DNA of 64,000 bases from an uncultured Geobacteraceae bacterium (lineage in GTDB: Bacteria; Desulfobacterota; Desulfuromonadia; Geobacterales; Pseudopelobacteraceae). The notes below the pieces were generated by a model that ran no database searches, was not told the origin of the DNA, and saw only the letters and a program-made list of their open reading frames with translations. The stretch is taken from contig CAIUSO010000054.1 in NCBI GenBank assembly GCA_903901875.1, positions 1-64,000 on the forward strand. Reading direction: 5' to 3'. Position 1 is the stretch's first letter; each line of letters opens with the position of its first letter. This document shows positions 9,418-18,824 of this stretch, one piece after another. Position numbers and translations under genes: made by a program.

Positions 9418-11634
9418 TTATATATCATCAGTGTTGTCTATCACCTCTACCTCGCTGTTTGTAAGGGCCCGGTTGATATAATCATTGAGAATCGAAAAGT
9501 CGTACGGTTTTTGAATAAAACTGATATTTTCCTGGGATACTTCCTGCAGTAATTCGTGCCCGGTAGAATACCCGGAAGCAACAATATATTTAAGATCGTG
9601 CCTGATTTCCCGCATCTGTTCCATCATAACGAGTCCATTCATTCCGGGCATGACAAAATCGGTGAGTACCAGATCAAAATGCAGGGAAAAGTCCCGCGCA
9701 AATTCTAAAGCAACATGGGGCGTTGCTGCTTCATAAACCGTATGGCCGATCTTTTTCAGATAAAGTGCGGTAACTGTTCGTACCGCATCCTCATCTTCGA
9801 CGAGTAAAATGGAAGCACTGCACTGAGTGGGGATTTCAACACGTTCAGAAGCCACCTGTACCGGTATGTCGCACCGGGGAAAATAGATGTTGAATTCTGC
9901 TCCCTGACCGGGCTTACTTGCAACTTTCAACAGACAGTTATTCTGTCCTGCTATGCCGTAGACGGTGGCAAGACCAAGTCCGGTCCCTTTGCCGATCTCT
10001 TTTGTGGTAAAAAATGGTTCAAATATATGGGTAAGTGTGTCGCTATCCATGCCGGTTCCGGTATCGGTGAACGTGATCCTCACATAATCCCCCGGCAGGG
10101 CATTCAGGATGGTACCGCAGGCGTCACTGTCCAAGGTGATGTTTCTTGTTTCAATGGCAAAGGTTCCACCATCGGGCATGGCATCGCGCGCGTTGATGGC
10201 CAGATTCATAACGATCTGGTCCAACTGAGACGGATCAATCCGGATAGACCAGAGCTTGTCATCAGCGTCCAGGGTAATGGAAACATGTTCACCAATGAGG
10301 CGAGTCAGTGATTTAAGAGAGTCGGCTATGAGCAGGTTGGCATTCAGACTTTGCGGGCTCATCACCTCCTGCCGTGAAAAAGCCAGCAGCCGGTTCGTAA
10401 TATACCGCGAATGTTCGGCGGCCCGGTGGATCTCCTCCAGATATCCCATCATCTTGTTGCTGTCAAAAATATCCATCATGGCAAGATTGGAGTTACCCAG
10501 TATCACCATAAGTTTATTATTAAAATCATGGGCAATACCACCAGCAAGCTGTCCGATGGCCTCCATCTTTTGAGACTGGGATAGCTGCCGCGTGAGCTGT
10601 GTTCTAACATCCTCTGCTTGTCTCCGTTCCAACTCACCAGCCGCCCGAATAGCAACCAGTCTCAACACACTTTCAGCAAAGCCGGCATTCAAGAGTTTAT
10701 TGCGACCGATGACCGTAATCAGGCCAATCGGTTTCATATCATAACTCCAGAGAGTTATCCCCATGTAGCTTTCCGCCTGTAAGTCCTGCAACAGCGTATC
10801 ATTTGGAAAGAGCTTTTGGACTTCACAGGTGAAAACGGACACCTTTTTACTGACAACAGCACCACGGGGAGAGTCCTTCAGGGTGTACTCCGCAGAGTCT
10901 TTAAACTTACCATCGTGGTAAACAGCGAGAGATCGGGTGGAAAGGCTATCACCCAGAAGTCGGTCGATGCAGACGTAATCAATGTGGAGTGTTCTTGCGA
11001 GAAAAAGAGCCAAAGATTCAAAAATATCCTCGCCGGGGTGGAGGGAGCTTATCTGTAACAGGCAGGATTGAACGTCATCGATCTGTTTACGTTCGGAACC
11101 ATCAATAATGAACCATTCAGAGCCAACAATTTCACCGGAATAGACAACCGGTTGGGCAGAAAATATATGATAGCCTACGGTGCCATCCTTACGACGACAG
11201 GCAAATTGTCCGGAGGAAATCGGTACACCTCTCTTCAGTTCGGCAAGGTGAGCATTGACTGCTTTGGATTCACTCTCTACCTTCACCACAGTAAAGTGTT
11301 TTCCAAGAACTTCATCCCGTGATTCATAGCCATACATACGCAGCCAGGCATTATTAACTTCCTGTATATACCCTTCACAGTTGATATAAAAATAACCGGC
11401 TGGTATCTGTGTAATAATATTTCTGAGGTGAGTTACATGGTCACTCTTTTCTGAATTGGTTTGACGCAACTCATCGTTCTGCATTTCCAGTTCTTCCTGA
11501 TATACCTCAAGTTCATGCAACAAACGCCGTGAGTCTATGTGATTATTTAAGTCATTTGTTTCAACGCGAGGGTTGGCGACTCTTTCCTCGGCTTTTCTGC
11601 GAAGTTCAGCGGTAAACAATGGAATTTCACTCAT
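9418..11634 (-). CDS. Hybrid sensor histidine kinase (PAS-GAF-HisKA-HATPase-REC)
   Basis: 738 aa. It begins with a coiled coil (about 10-65), then PAS (about 68-180, IPAGYFYINCEGYIQEVNNAW), a GAF-like region (about 190-345), HisKA with His in GQLAGGIAHDFNN (about residue 370), HATPase_c (DTGTGMDSDT; KGTGLGLATVYG), and a C-terminal receiver with phospho-acceptor Asp in LVLTDFVMPGMNG. No transmembrane segments. Its start overlaps the HD-GYP gene stop by 4 nt (ATGA). The receiver likely serves as an internal phosphorelay or a decoy for the second kinase of the operon. Confidence 0.9.
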   Translation of the reverse strand: MSEIPLFTAELRRKAEERVANPRVETNDLNNHIDSRRLLHELEVYQEELEMQNDELRQTNSEKSDHVTHLRNIITQIPAGYFYINCEGYIQEVNNAWLRMYGYESRDEVLGKHFTVVKVESESKAVNAHLAELKRGVPISSGQFACRRKDGTVGYHIFSAQPVVYSGEIVGSEWFIIDGSERKQIDDVQSCLLQISSLHPGEDIFESLALFLARTLHIDYVCIDRLLGDSLSTRSLAVYHDGKFKDSAEYTLKDSPRGAVVSKKVSVFTCEVQKLFPNDTLLQDLQAESYMGITLWSYDMKPIGLITVIGRNKLLNAGFAESVLRLVAIRAAGELERRQAEDVRTQLTRQLSQSQKMEAIGQLAGGIAHDFNNKLMVILGNSNLAMMDIFDSNKMMGYLEEIHRAAEHSRYITNRLLAFSRQEVMSPQSLNANLLIADSLKSLTRLIGEHVSITLDADDKLWSIRIDPSQLDQIVMNLAINARDAMPDGGTFAIETRNITLDSDACGTILNALPGDYVRITFTDTGTGMDSDTLTHIFEPFFTTKEIGKGTGLGLATVYGIAGQNNCLLKVASKPGQGAEFNIYFPRCDIPVQVASERVEIPTQCSASILLVEDEDAVRTVTALYLKKIGHTVYEAATPHVALEFARDFSLHFDLVLTDFVMPGMNGLVMMEQMREIRHDLKYIVASGYSTGHELLQEVSQENISFIQKPYDFSILNDYINRALTNSEVEVIDNTDDI

Positions 11635-12761
11635 AATAGTACCTCCAATTCTGGCTGAACTTTGGAAGAATAATGTCGAGGGAATGACGACTGGAGATTT
11701 GGCTGGTCATGGTCGCAACTCTCACAAAGGGGGGCACGACAGTCGTAATGGGGGGTAATAAACTGCCGTATTTCTTCATACACTTCAACCAAAAGAGGGT
11801 CAAGATGGGTACCTTTCAACTCCAGAATCATGGCATCAGTTTTCTCGTGGGAATAGGCTTCCTTATAGACTCTCTTTGAGCGGAGTGCGTCATACACATC
11901 GGCCAATGCCATGATTCTGGCCGCCAACGGGATATCCTCTCCTTTCAGTCCGTCGGGATAGCCGGTACCATCCCACTTTTCGTGATGATAGTTGGCAATG
12001 AGCCGGCCCATATTTAAAAGATTGTTAGTGGGGAATTTTCTGATGACTTCAAGCAGGGTATTGGCTCCAATTATTGGATGCATCTTCATTTCATTAAATT
12101 CTTCGTCAGTGAGTTTACCTGGTTTCAGAAGAATGTTGTCCTTGATGCCAACCTTGCCGATATCGTGAAGGGGACTTGCCAAAAATATGTTCTGAATATA
12201 ATCTTCGGTAATAAGACCGTTGAAGCGCTCCATGGTAGAAAGTTTCTCCGCAAGCATTCGACAGATTTTCTGAACCCTTTCCAGATGTTTCCCGGTATCA
12301 TCATCACGTGATTCAGCCAATTTTGCCATGGCAAAAATGGTTGCCGAATGGGCTTCCAGCAAACCTTCATGCTGTTTTATCTCTTCAAGCTCCATGAGAA
12401 GAGTAATATTTTCAACTATGAAAACAAGTGTGTTCTCCCCGATACGCGAGCATTTGATACGAATATGTTTTATACCGCCCCGGCTGACACGTACATCCCG
12501 GTTATCGAGAAGATTTTTCTTTTTTGATGCAATCCCTTCAGCAATGGTTTTGGTGATGCTTTCGTCAAGGGTACTCAGTACGTCAAAAAAGTTGGGAATT
12601 TCAAGACCGTCATAGGTACCGATGAACGCGAGCAGTAATTGGGTCATATGGGGATTGATCTTCATAATCATTCCATCAGTATCCGTTTCGCAGATACCGA
12701 TGGGAGTCTGATAAATGAAGTTAAGAAGCTCTTCGTTAAGTTCAGCGTCTGATGAGCACAT
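11631..12761 (-). CDS. PAS-HD-GYP cyclic-di-GMP phosphodiesterase
   Basis: 376 aa. N-terminal PAS-like region (about 10-120, FIYQTPIGICETDTDG), then an HD-GYP domain at about 140-335 with HDIGKVGI, HHEKWDGTGYPDGLKGE and ARIMALADVYDAL, the metal and GYP motifs of c-di-GMP hydrolases. The C-terminal 40 residues are Cys/His-rich (PHYDCRAPLCESCDHDQ), which may bind a metal. The gene starts 20 nt inside the end of PYP-like copy 2, so the PYP-like protein probably controls it. It would lower c-di-GMP in the cytosol. Confidence 0.88.
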   Translation of the reverse strand: MCSSDAELNEELLNFIYQTPIGICETDTDGMIMKINPHMTQLLLAFIGTYDGLEIPNFFDVLSTLDESITKTIAEGIASKKKNLLDNRDVRVSRGGIKHIRIKCSRIGENTLVFIVENITLLMELEEIKQHEGLLEAHSATIFAMAKLAESRDDDTGKHLERVQKICRMLAEKLSTMERFNGLITEDYIQNIFLASPLHDIGKVGIKDNILLKPGKLTDEEFNEMKMHPIIGANTLLEVIRKFPTNNLLNMGRLIANYHHEKWDGTGYPDGLKGEDIPLAARIMALADVYDALRSKRVYKEAYSHEKTDAMILELKGTHLDPLLVEVYEEIRQFITPHYDCRAPLCESCDHDQPNLQSSFPRHYSSKVQPELEVLL

Positions 12762-13098
12762 AATTCAACGTGAGGTGCGGATGTTTGATAAGGCGCAGGG
12801 AAACGGGCACCGGCTTCATCTTGAAACTGAGAATATAAGGAATAATTTCATCAAGTTCGTCACGCTCCTCAAACTTCAGGGCAACCAGATAATTATTCAT
12901 GCAGGGTGCAACATCGATAAAAAGATGGCTGCCAACAACCGTCTCTGCCCTCAAGCCGGATAATAGCGATTCGGTCTGGTTATAAAAAACAACAACACAA
13001 TTCTCATCAAATCCAATGACACCGAAATTGGCTGTATCTAGCTCGTTCGGCGATACGGTTTCGATAAGAGCAATCAGATCACTATGATCGAATGTCAT
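12742..13098 (-). CDS. Photoactive-yellow-protein-like PAS protein (copy 2)
   Basis: 118 aa from the ATG at 13098, chosen because CGGAGG lies 6-10 nt upstream. An in-frame start 21 nt earlier has no better RBS. Key residues by PYP alignment: Tyr39 and Glu43 in FYNQTES, Cys66 in LFIDVAPCMNN (PYP has FFKDVAPC), and MKPVPVSLRL in place of MTPTKVKVHM. The VAPC match around the chromophore cysteine is closer to true PYP than copy 1. It is the first gene of a five-gene operon and overlaps the HD-GYP gene by 20 nt. Whether it carries p-coumarate is unknown; no TAL or coumarate ligase gene is in the window. Confidence 0.75.
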   Translation of the reverse strand: MTFDHSDLIALIETVSPNELDTANFGVIGFDENCVVVFYNQTESLLSGLRAETVVGSHLFIDVAPCMNNYLVALKFEERDELDEIIPYILSFKMKPVPVSLRLIKHPHLTLNYVLIRR

Positions 13099-13142
13099 AA
13101 AACCTCCGTACTTTCTCAATTAGAACTCAATAGTTAGCGTCG

Positions 13143-13171
13143 AATATACCATCTGTCTGGTGAATCGTCAA
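13143..13171 (-). promoter_or_regulatory. Sigma-70-like promoter of the PYP signalling operon
   Basis: On the minus strand, TTGACG (13171-13166), a 17-nt spacer, and TATATT (13148-13143). It lies about 45 nt upstream of the PYP copy 2 start and between it and hpnH, so the signalling operon has its own promoter. Confidence 0.65.
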
Positions 13172-13193
13172 TAAAACGGTACGCCATTGAACA

Positions 13194-14192
13194 TTACGTC
13201 AAGTTCCAAATCATCATTTCAAGAATATCCCTCCAGCTTTTACCGATTTCCGCAACAACGGTCGGTTCAAAACCGCAGTGCATCATACATTGGGCACAAC
13301 GGGTATCCCTGCCAACACCATACCGGTCCCAATCGGTGCGGGACATCATCTCAGCAAAAGTAGCGTAATGATTGTCAGTAATCAGATAACAGGGTGCTTT
13401 CCAGCCCTGGGGATTGCGGGTGGGATTACCCCAGGGGGTGCACGTAAGTGCTTTCTCCCCTTTCAAAAATCTGAGGTACATCGGTGTGGAAAAGAAACGG
13501 TGCTTTTTGCTCATTTCATACACCGTGATAAATTTCTTTTCTATTTCCTGCCGTTCCATAAACAGCTTCTCACCAACCGCTTCATAGCCAAAGCCGGGTG
13601 CCACCAAAATTCCATCAACGCCGATTTCCTCAAGCTGGCTGAACAGCATGTCAATCTCGACGAGATCGGTCTCACGAAAAATTGTGGTGTTGGTGCATAC
13701 GCGGAAACCCCGTCTCTTAGCAGCAATAATTGCTGAAATGGCAGTTTTGAAAGCACCTCTTCGCTCAAGTATCCGGTCATGGGTCTCCTCAAGCCCGTCA
13801 ATATGGATATTGAGTGTCAGGTTTGGATGTGACGGCAGGGTAGCAAGGGCATTTTCAAGAAGAATGCCGTTTGTACAGAGATAGATATGCTTGCCCCGCT
13901 CAAGTACGGCAGTAACTAATTCATTCAGGTGTGGATAGAGAAAAGGTTCACCGCCGGTAATGGTAACGACCGGAGCCGGACACTCATCCACCGACGCCAG
14001 ACACTCCTCAAGTGACATCATTGCTTGAATGGTATCGGCGTATTCCCGGATCCGGCCGCACCCGGAACAGGCAAGGTTGCAGAGATGGGTCGGCTCAAGC
14101 ATCAGAACAAGGGGATAGCGGGTAGTTTTGGAGAACTTGTTACGGATGATGTATCTGGTCAGATCGTAGTTGAGACGAAGGGGAAAGCGCAT
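13194..14192 (-). CDS. hpnH: HpnH, hopanoid biosynthesis radical SAM protein
   Basis: 332 aa radical SAM enzyme with the cluster motif CNLACSGC near residue 40, TITGGEPFLYP, and a C-terminal Cys set (CAQCMMHCGFEPT). This arrangement and length match HpnH, which adds an adenosyl group to diploptene, the first step of C35 hopanoid side-chain extension. The start has GAAGGA upstream. No other hpn genes are in the window. It could share a transcript with the liv genes upstream (60 nt gap) but probably stands alone. Confidence 0.88.
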   Translation of the reverse strand: MRFPLRLNYDLTRYIIRNKFSKTTRYPLVLMLEPTHLCNLACSGCGRIREYADTIQAMMSLEECLASVDECPAPVVTITGGEPFLYPHLNELVTAVLERGKHIYLCTNGILLENALATLPSHPNLTLNIHIDGLEETHDRILERRGAFKTAISAIIAAKRRGFRVCTNTTIFRETDLVEIDMLFSQLEEIGVDGILVAPGFGYEAVGEKLFMERQEIEKKFITVYEMSKKHRFFSTPMYLRFLKGEKALTCTPWGNPTRNPQGWKAPCYLITDNHYATFAEMMSRTDWDRYGVGRDTRCAQCMMHCGFEPTVVAEIGKSWRDILEMMIWNLT

Positions 14193-14252
14193 TGCTGAGG
14201 TTCCTTCACAGGGATTCTTTTCTCCCTGTTAGCGACAAAAAGCCGCCGTTAA

Positions 14253-14996
14253 TTACCGCTCCCACATTTCTTTTTTATCCTTGCCGAGGTAAGCACGCTT
14301 AACTTCGGCATTTTCTAACAGCTCATCAGCCGGTCCCTCAAGGATAACTTTACCGGTTTCGAGTACATAGCCACGGTCAGCCAGTTTGAGTGCCGCCTTG
14401 GCATTCTGCTCAACCAGCAATATGGTTGTTCCCTGTTCCTGCCTCAGACGCTCCAGAACACGAAATATTTCCTGCACGACAAGTGGTGCCAAGCCCATGG
14501 AAGGCTCATCCAGCAAGAGCATTTTGGGATTGGCCATCAGAGCCCGTCCAATGGCAAGCATCTGCTGTTCACCACCGGACATGGTGCCAGCCAACTGCTT
14601 ACGCCGTTCTTCCAGTCGGGGGAAAAGGGTGAAAATGGTATCCATATCCCGGTGAATGGATTTTTTCCCCTCCCTGCTTCGATAGCGCAGATAGGCACCC
14701 AGTTCAAGGTTATCTTCGACCGAAAGCGGTTTAAAAACCTGACGCCCCTCGGGAACCTGAGAAATACCCCGTTGAACAATTTTATCCGGTGTGAGGGAGA
14801 CTACCGTTTCCTTACAAAACAAGATTTCCCCCGCCGAAGCCGGAGTCACCCCCGATATGGTATTCAAAATTGTGGTTTTACCGGCACCATTGGCACCAAT
14901 CAACGTCACAATCTCACCGGCAGCCAGATGAAGGGACACATTCTTCAACGCATGGACTTTGCCGTAATAGGTATTGATATTTTTCAGCCTCAGCAT
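14253..14996 (-). CDS. livF: LivF, branched-chain amino acid ABC transporter ATPase
   Basis: 247 aa ABC ATPase. Walker A GANGAGKTT at about residue 36, signature TMSGGEQQMLAIGRAL, Walker B LLLDEPSMGLAP, and the H-loop region TILLVEQNAK. Length and motifs fit LivF. It is the last gene of the liv transporter and abuts livG at the same base (14996). Confidence 0.92.
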   Translation of the reverse strand: MLRLKNINTYYGKVHALKNVSLHLAAGEIVTLIGANGAGKTTILNTISGVTPASAGEILFCKETVVSLTPDKIVQRGISQVPEGRQVFKPLSVEDNLELGAYLRYRSREGKKSIHRDMDTIFTLFPRLEERRKQLAGTMSGGEQQMLAIGRALMANPKMLLLDEPSMGLAPLVVQEIFRVLERLRQEQGTTILLVEQNAKAALKLADRGYVLETGKVILEGPADELLENAEVKRAYLGKDKKEMWER

Positions 14997-15751
14997 CAGT
15001 CATCATCTCCGAGATAGGCGGCAATGACTTCAGGACTTTCCTGGATTTCCCGTGGAGTTCCCTCAGCCAGTTTTTTACCGAGATTGAGTACCACAATGCG
15101 GTCGCAAATATCCATCACCAGTTCCATATCATGTTCCACAAGAACCACCGTAATGCCCAGATCCCTGATCCGTTTGATCAGACTGGCCAATCCAAGTGTC
15201 TCCTGACTGTTAAGTCCTGCGGCAGGTTCATCCATTAATATGATACGAGGCCCCACGGCCAAGGCACGGGCAATTTCCAGCAGGCGTCCCTTACCAAAGG
15301 GAAGACTTCCCGCCGTATGGTCGGCCAGATCTAAAATTCCCGTAAAATCAAGCCATTTGAGTGCTCCGGCGCAGATACGATGCTCTTCCGTAATGCTCCA
15401 GGGCATTTTCAAGGCACAGGCCAGTAATCCGCTGGTGCTCTTAGTATGCATGCCCACCATGACATTTTCCAACACGGTCATAGCTCCAAACAGTTCGATA
15501 TTCTGGAAGGTGCGAACCATTGCACGCCGTGCCAGCTTCTCTGGCGGCAGTCCGGTAACATCCTTTCCCTCAAGCGTGACCGTGCCGGCGCTCTGTGTGT
15601 AGATTCCGGTAATAATGTTAAACAGAGTGGTTTTTCCGGCACCATTCGGTCCGATAACACCGGTTATATCACCCTTCCGGATCGAAAAAGAGACGGAATC
15701 CAGGGCGGTAACACCACCGAAAATCTGGGTAATACCGGAAACCTCAAGCAT
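14996..15751 (-). CDS. livG: LivG, branched-chain amino acid ABC transporter ATPase
   Basis: 251 aa ABC ATPase with Walker [13 protein letters not shown], a LivG-type long insert after the Q-loop (about 95-135), signature [16 protein letters not shown] (degenerate, as is common in LivG), Walker [14 protein letters not shown] and [12 protein letters not shown]. It overlaps livM by 8 nt and is the partner of LivF. Confidence 0.92.
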   Translation of the reverse strand: MLEVSGITQIFGGVTALDSVSFSIRKGDITGVIGPNGAGKTTLFNIITGIYTQSAGTVTLEGKDVTGLPPEKLARRAMVRTFQNIELFGAMTVLENVMVGMHTKSTSGLLACALKMPWSITEEHRICAGALKWLDFTGILDLADHTAGSLPFGKGRLLEIARALAVGPRIILMDEPAAGLNSQETLGLASLIKRIRDLGITVVLVEHDMELVMDICDRIVVLNLGKKLAEGTPREIQESPEVIAAYLGDDD

Positions 15752-16706
15752 GACCAGGCTCCCCTTTTTTTGACTTCACCAGATATCGGTAGAGCGACGG
15801 AATACCACGAACCAATCCACCCGGCATGTACATCACCATTACCATCAGAAGTCCGCCATAGATGATAATATCATAATCGTTGGCACCCCGGAGAAACTCG
15901 GGAAGCAGCGTCAGCAGAGCTGCACCAAGAAAAGAACCATAGATGCTACCTAAACCTCCGATTACCACCATGGTCAACAGTTCTATGGAAAAATTGAAGC
16001 CAAAGGATGCGGGGGAGATAAAGGTCATGGTATGGGCGTAGAGACTGCCTGCCAGTGACGAAATTACCGCAGAAAGAGCGAATATCTGTACTTTGAGAAT
16101 TCGGGAATTAACCCCCAAAACCCTGGCAGCGACCTCCGAATCATGGACGGCGCGGAGAGCCCGGCCAACCCGTGAACCGGCAAGATTAAGGGAAAAAATC
16201 ATCACAAGCAACGTGGCGGTCCAGATCAGGTAATAATTTTTCACATCGGAGTCAAAGGTAATTCCGGCTATTTTCAGGTTTGGTATGCCGGATAACCCGG
16301 AGGGGCCACCGGTCAATTCAACGGTTTCGTTGAAGACGATGTATATGATAATGCCGAGGCCAAGGGTCGCCATTGCCAGATAGTGACCTTTAAGTTTCAG
16401 AATCGGGAAGCCGATCAGAAAGGCCATACCACCCACCACCGCAGCAGCCAGCGGCATGGCAAACCAGGGATCAAGAGCGTAGGTGGTGGTCAAAATACCG
16501 GAAAGATAGGCTCCCAATCCAAAGAAACCGGCGTGGCCGAGGGAAATCTGTCCTGCATAGCCAAGGAGGAGGTTGAGGGCAATGGAGAGCATGGTATTAA
16601 TACCGACAAATACCAGCACATTCATCAGGTATCCGCCACTGAACAGCTGGGGAGCCAGCAGAACCAGCAGGGAAAAGCCGATAAAAAGCAGAAGATCACG
16701 TTTCAT
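15744..16706 (-). CDS. livM: LivM, branched-chain amino acid permease
   Basis: 320 aa from the start [11 protein letters not shown] longer in-frame version would run 87 nt into livH and is less likely. Eight to ten hydrophobic segments are visible, with [22 protein letters not shown] and the cytoplasmic EAA-like loop [20 protein letters not shown]. Inner-membrane permease subunit pairing with LivH. One base separates this start from the livH stop. Confidence 0.9.
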   Translation of the reverse strand: MKRDLLLFIGFSLLVLLAPQLFSGGYLMNVLVFVGINTMLSIALNLLLGYAGQISLGHAGFFGLGAYLSGILTTTYALDPWFAMPLAAAVVGGMAFLIGFPILKLKGHYLAMATLGLGIIIYIVFNETVELTGGPSGLSGIPNLKIAGITFDSDVKNYYLIWTATLLVMIFSLNLAGSRVGRALRAVHDSEVAARVLGVNSRILKVQIFALSAVISSLAGSLYAHTMTFISPASFGFNFSIELLTMVVIGGLGSIYGSFLGAALLTLLPEFLRGANDYDIIIYGGLLMVMVMYMPGGLVRGIPSLYRYLVKSKKGEPGHA

Positions 16707-16707
16707 G

Positions 16708-17589
16708 TCAGACCCGCTCCGAATCGGCTTTACCAAAGAGCCCCTGGGGCCTGATAAAGAGAATGAGAAGCAGGATGATAAAGGCAATTGCATCCTTGTA
16801 CCCGGAGGAAATCAGACCGGCCCCCAGTGATTCCAACACTCCGAGTATCAGACCACCGATAACCGTGGAGATACCGCTGCTCATTCCTCCGATAATGGCT
16901 GCACAGAAACCTTTCAGCCCCAGCATGACCCCCACATCGTAGGCGGTCATGGTGAGCGGTGCGACAATGATACCGGCGACCGCCCCCATGGCCGAACTGA
17001 TGATGAAAGAGAAGAGAACCATGCGGCGCACATCAATACCGACAAGTCCTGCGGCACGGCGGTTGTAGGCACAGGCACGCATCGCTTTTCCGCTGATGGT
17101 ATGGTAAAAATAAATCTTGTTAATAATGATAATAATCAACGTAATTGCCAGAATCCAGAGATGCTGGGGAAGAATCGTCGCTCCCCCCACCGGGATCGGC
17201 GTGTCACCAGAAAAAGGGGGGATAGCGTGGGTGTCCTTACCCCACACCAGCATGGCCAGACCGCGAATCAGAATACTGCCGCCAATGGTGATAATAACGA
17301 GGTTTATCGGTGTTGGCTGCTTAAGTGGCCGGATGGCCAGTCGCTCAAAGAGTATTCCTATCACCGTTGAAAAGGCAACAGAACAGGGAATTGCAGCCCA
17401 GAGTGGCAACTTGAGCAGCTCAAGAGATGACAGGGTTAAGAGCCCGCCCAGCATGACAAACTCACCCTGAGCAAAATTTATGATGCCGGTGGCATTATAA
17501 ATGATGGAAAAACCGATGCCGATAAGCGCATAGATGGCACCGGTTGAGAGCCCGGACAACGTATATTGGAGCAACTGATCGAACTGCAT
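16708..17589 (-). CDS. livH: LivH, branched-chain amino acid permease
   Basis: 293 aa polytopic inner-membrane protein starting MQFDQLLQYTLSGLSTGAIY, typical of LivH. It carries IINFAQGEFVMLGG and the coupling loop GKAMRACAYNRRAAGLVGID. First gene after the solute-binding protein genes, with a strong hairpin in the gap. Confidence 0.92.
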   Translation of the reverse strand: MQFDQLLQYTLSGLSTGAIYALIGIGFSIIYNATGIINFAQGEFVMLGGLLTLSSLELLKLPLWAAIPCSVAFSTVIGILFERLAIRPLKQPTPINLVIITIGGSILIRGLAMLVWGKDTHAIPPFSGDTPIPVGGATILPQHLWILAITLIIIIINKIYFYHTISGKAMRACAYNRRAAGLVGIDVRRMVLFSFIISSAMGAVAGIIVAPLTMTAYDVGVMLGLKGFCAAIIGGMSSGISTVIGGLILGVLESLGAGLISSGYKDAIAFIILLLILFIRPQGLFGKADSERV

Positions 17590-17603
17590 TATACCTCATA
17601 AAT

Positions 17604-17630
17604 GTGGGGGCGAACGTTGTTCGTCCCCAC
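17604..17630. promoter_or_regulatory. Intercistronic hairpin between livK and livH
   Basis: 12-nt arms (17604-17615 and 17619-17630) with one G-T wobble and a 3-nt loop. No U-run follows on the minus strand. Such hairpins between binding-protein and permease genes often limit read-through or protect upstream mRNA, giving more binding protein than permease. That role is inferred here. Confidence 0.6.
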
Positions 17631-17655
17631 GTGGAAGAATCGGTTACAAGCCGTC

Positions 17656-18798
17656 TTATTTTACAATCATCCAATCTTTGTTCTTAATCTCAACCAGTAC
17701 AAAGGCATCCTTGCCCAGCCCTGCGTGGTCCTGGGGAGAATAGGTGAAGCTGCCACCGATACCGGCAAAAGCGCGGGTCTTTTCAAGCTGGTCACGGATG
17801 GCGGCGGGTGTCACCGCTCCACTTTCGATGGCAGTTTTAATCAGATTGACGGCATCCCAGGCATGGCCGCCAAAATGATCCCCCTCTGCTTTGTAATGTT
17901 TCTGGTAATCCTTGACAAAGGCCAACAACGATTTTTTCTGTTTATCGGAACCGGACAGCGTGTCGGCGACCACAACTTTTCCCGAAGGAAGTTTAATACC
18001 TTCTGCAGCTTCTCCCGCAAGTTCAATGAATTTCTTTGAAGAAACACCATGACTCATGAAGAGGGGGGTCTTAATGCCCAGTTGACGGGCATTTTTGGCA
18101 ATAACTGCCGGTCCGGGATTAGTTCCCCAGCAGATAATGGCCTGTGCGTGGCTACCGCGAATTTTGGTCAATTGGGCGGTCATGTCGGTATCTTTTGGTC
18201 CATAGGTATCGTCGGAGACAATGGTGATACCATGTTTAGCAGCCTGGTTTTTCAATTGTTCCCGCCCGGAAGCACCAAATCCATCGGAAACCGTCAGGAT
18301 AGATACGGTTGTCTGCTTGTTTTTCTGAAGATATTCGTAGATTTTGCCAACAGCCAATGCGTCATTCTGGGCGGTTTTGAAAATCCATTTTTTGAGCGGA
18401 TCGGTGATCTTACTGCCGGCAGAACAGGATATCAGCGGGATCTGTTCCTTTTCAGCAACCGGAATGACCGCCATTGTTTCGCCGGTGGTACTAGGTCCAA
18501 TGATGGCAACGACTTTGTCATCCTTGATCAGTTTTGTGGCAAGCTGAACAGCCTTGGTGGCGTCCCCGGAGGTATCATAGGCAACCAGCTCAAGTTTATG
18601 TCCCTTTACCCCTCCGGCCTTGTTAATTTCATCGATAACCATTTTTGCACTGTTGCGTTCCGGCTCTCCAAGAAAAGCAGCGGGGCCGGTGACGGCAAAC
18701 AACGCACCGATTTTAATCGGTGCTGAAGCGGCAAAGAGTGTTGTGGAAAAGAATAACGTAGTGAAGGCACATAGTAAACCCAGACATTTCATCTTCAT
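17656..18798 (-). CDS. livK: Branched-chain amino acid-binding protein LivK (copy 1)
   Basis: 380 aa periplasmic solute-binding protein (PBP type I). Signal peptide of about 23 residues ending TTLFAASA, then IKIGALFAVTGPAAFLGEPE, the usual family start. It is closely related along its whole length to the next gene upstream (18825-19967), with shared blocks such as VVAIIGPSTTGETMAVIPV and YGPKDTDMTAQLTKIRG. It delivers the amino acid, or an aryl acid, to LivHMGF. Confidence 0.9.
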   Translation of the reverse strand: MKMKCLGLLCAFTTLFFSTTLFAASAPIKIGALFAVTGPAAFLGEPERNSAKMVIDEINKAGGVKGHKLELVAYDTSGDATKAVQLATKLIKDDKVVAIIGPSTTGETMAVIPVAEKEQIPLISCSAGSKITDPLKKWIFKTAQNDALAVGKIYEYLQKNKQTTVSILTVSDGFGASGREQLKNQAAKHGITIVSDDTYGPKDTDMTAQLTKIRGSHAQAIICWGTNPGPAVIAKNARQLGIKTPLFMSHGVSSKKFIELAGEAAEGIKLPSGKVVVADTLSGSDKQKKSLLAFVKDYQKHYKAEGDHFGGHAWDAVNLIKTAIESGAVTPAAIRDQLEKTRAFAGIGGSFTYSPQDHAGLGKDAFVLVEIKNKDWMIVK

Positions 18799-18824
18799 TG
18801 ATTGTCTCCCTGATTAATGTTTTA

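Noticed and set aside
14208-14229. 7-bp inverted repeat before hpnH as a riboswitch or terminator
   Set aside because: Short stem with an 8-nt loop and no U-run; too weak to call.
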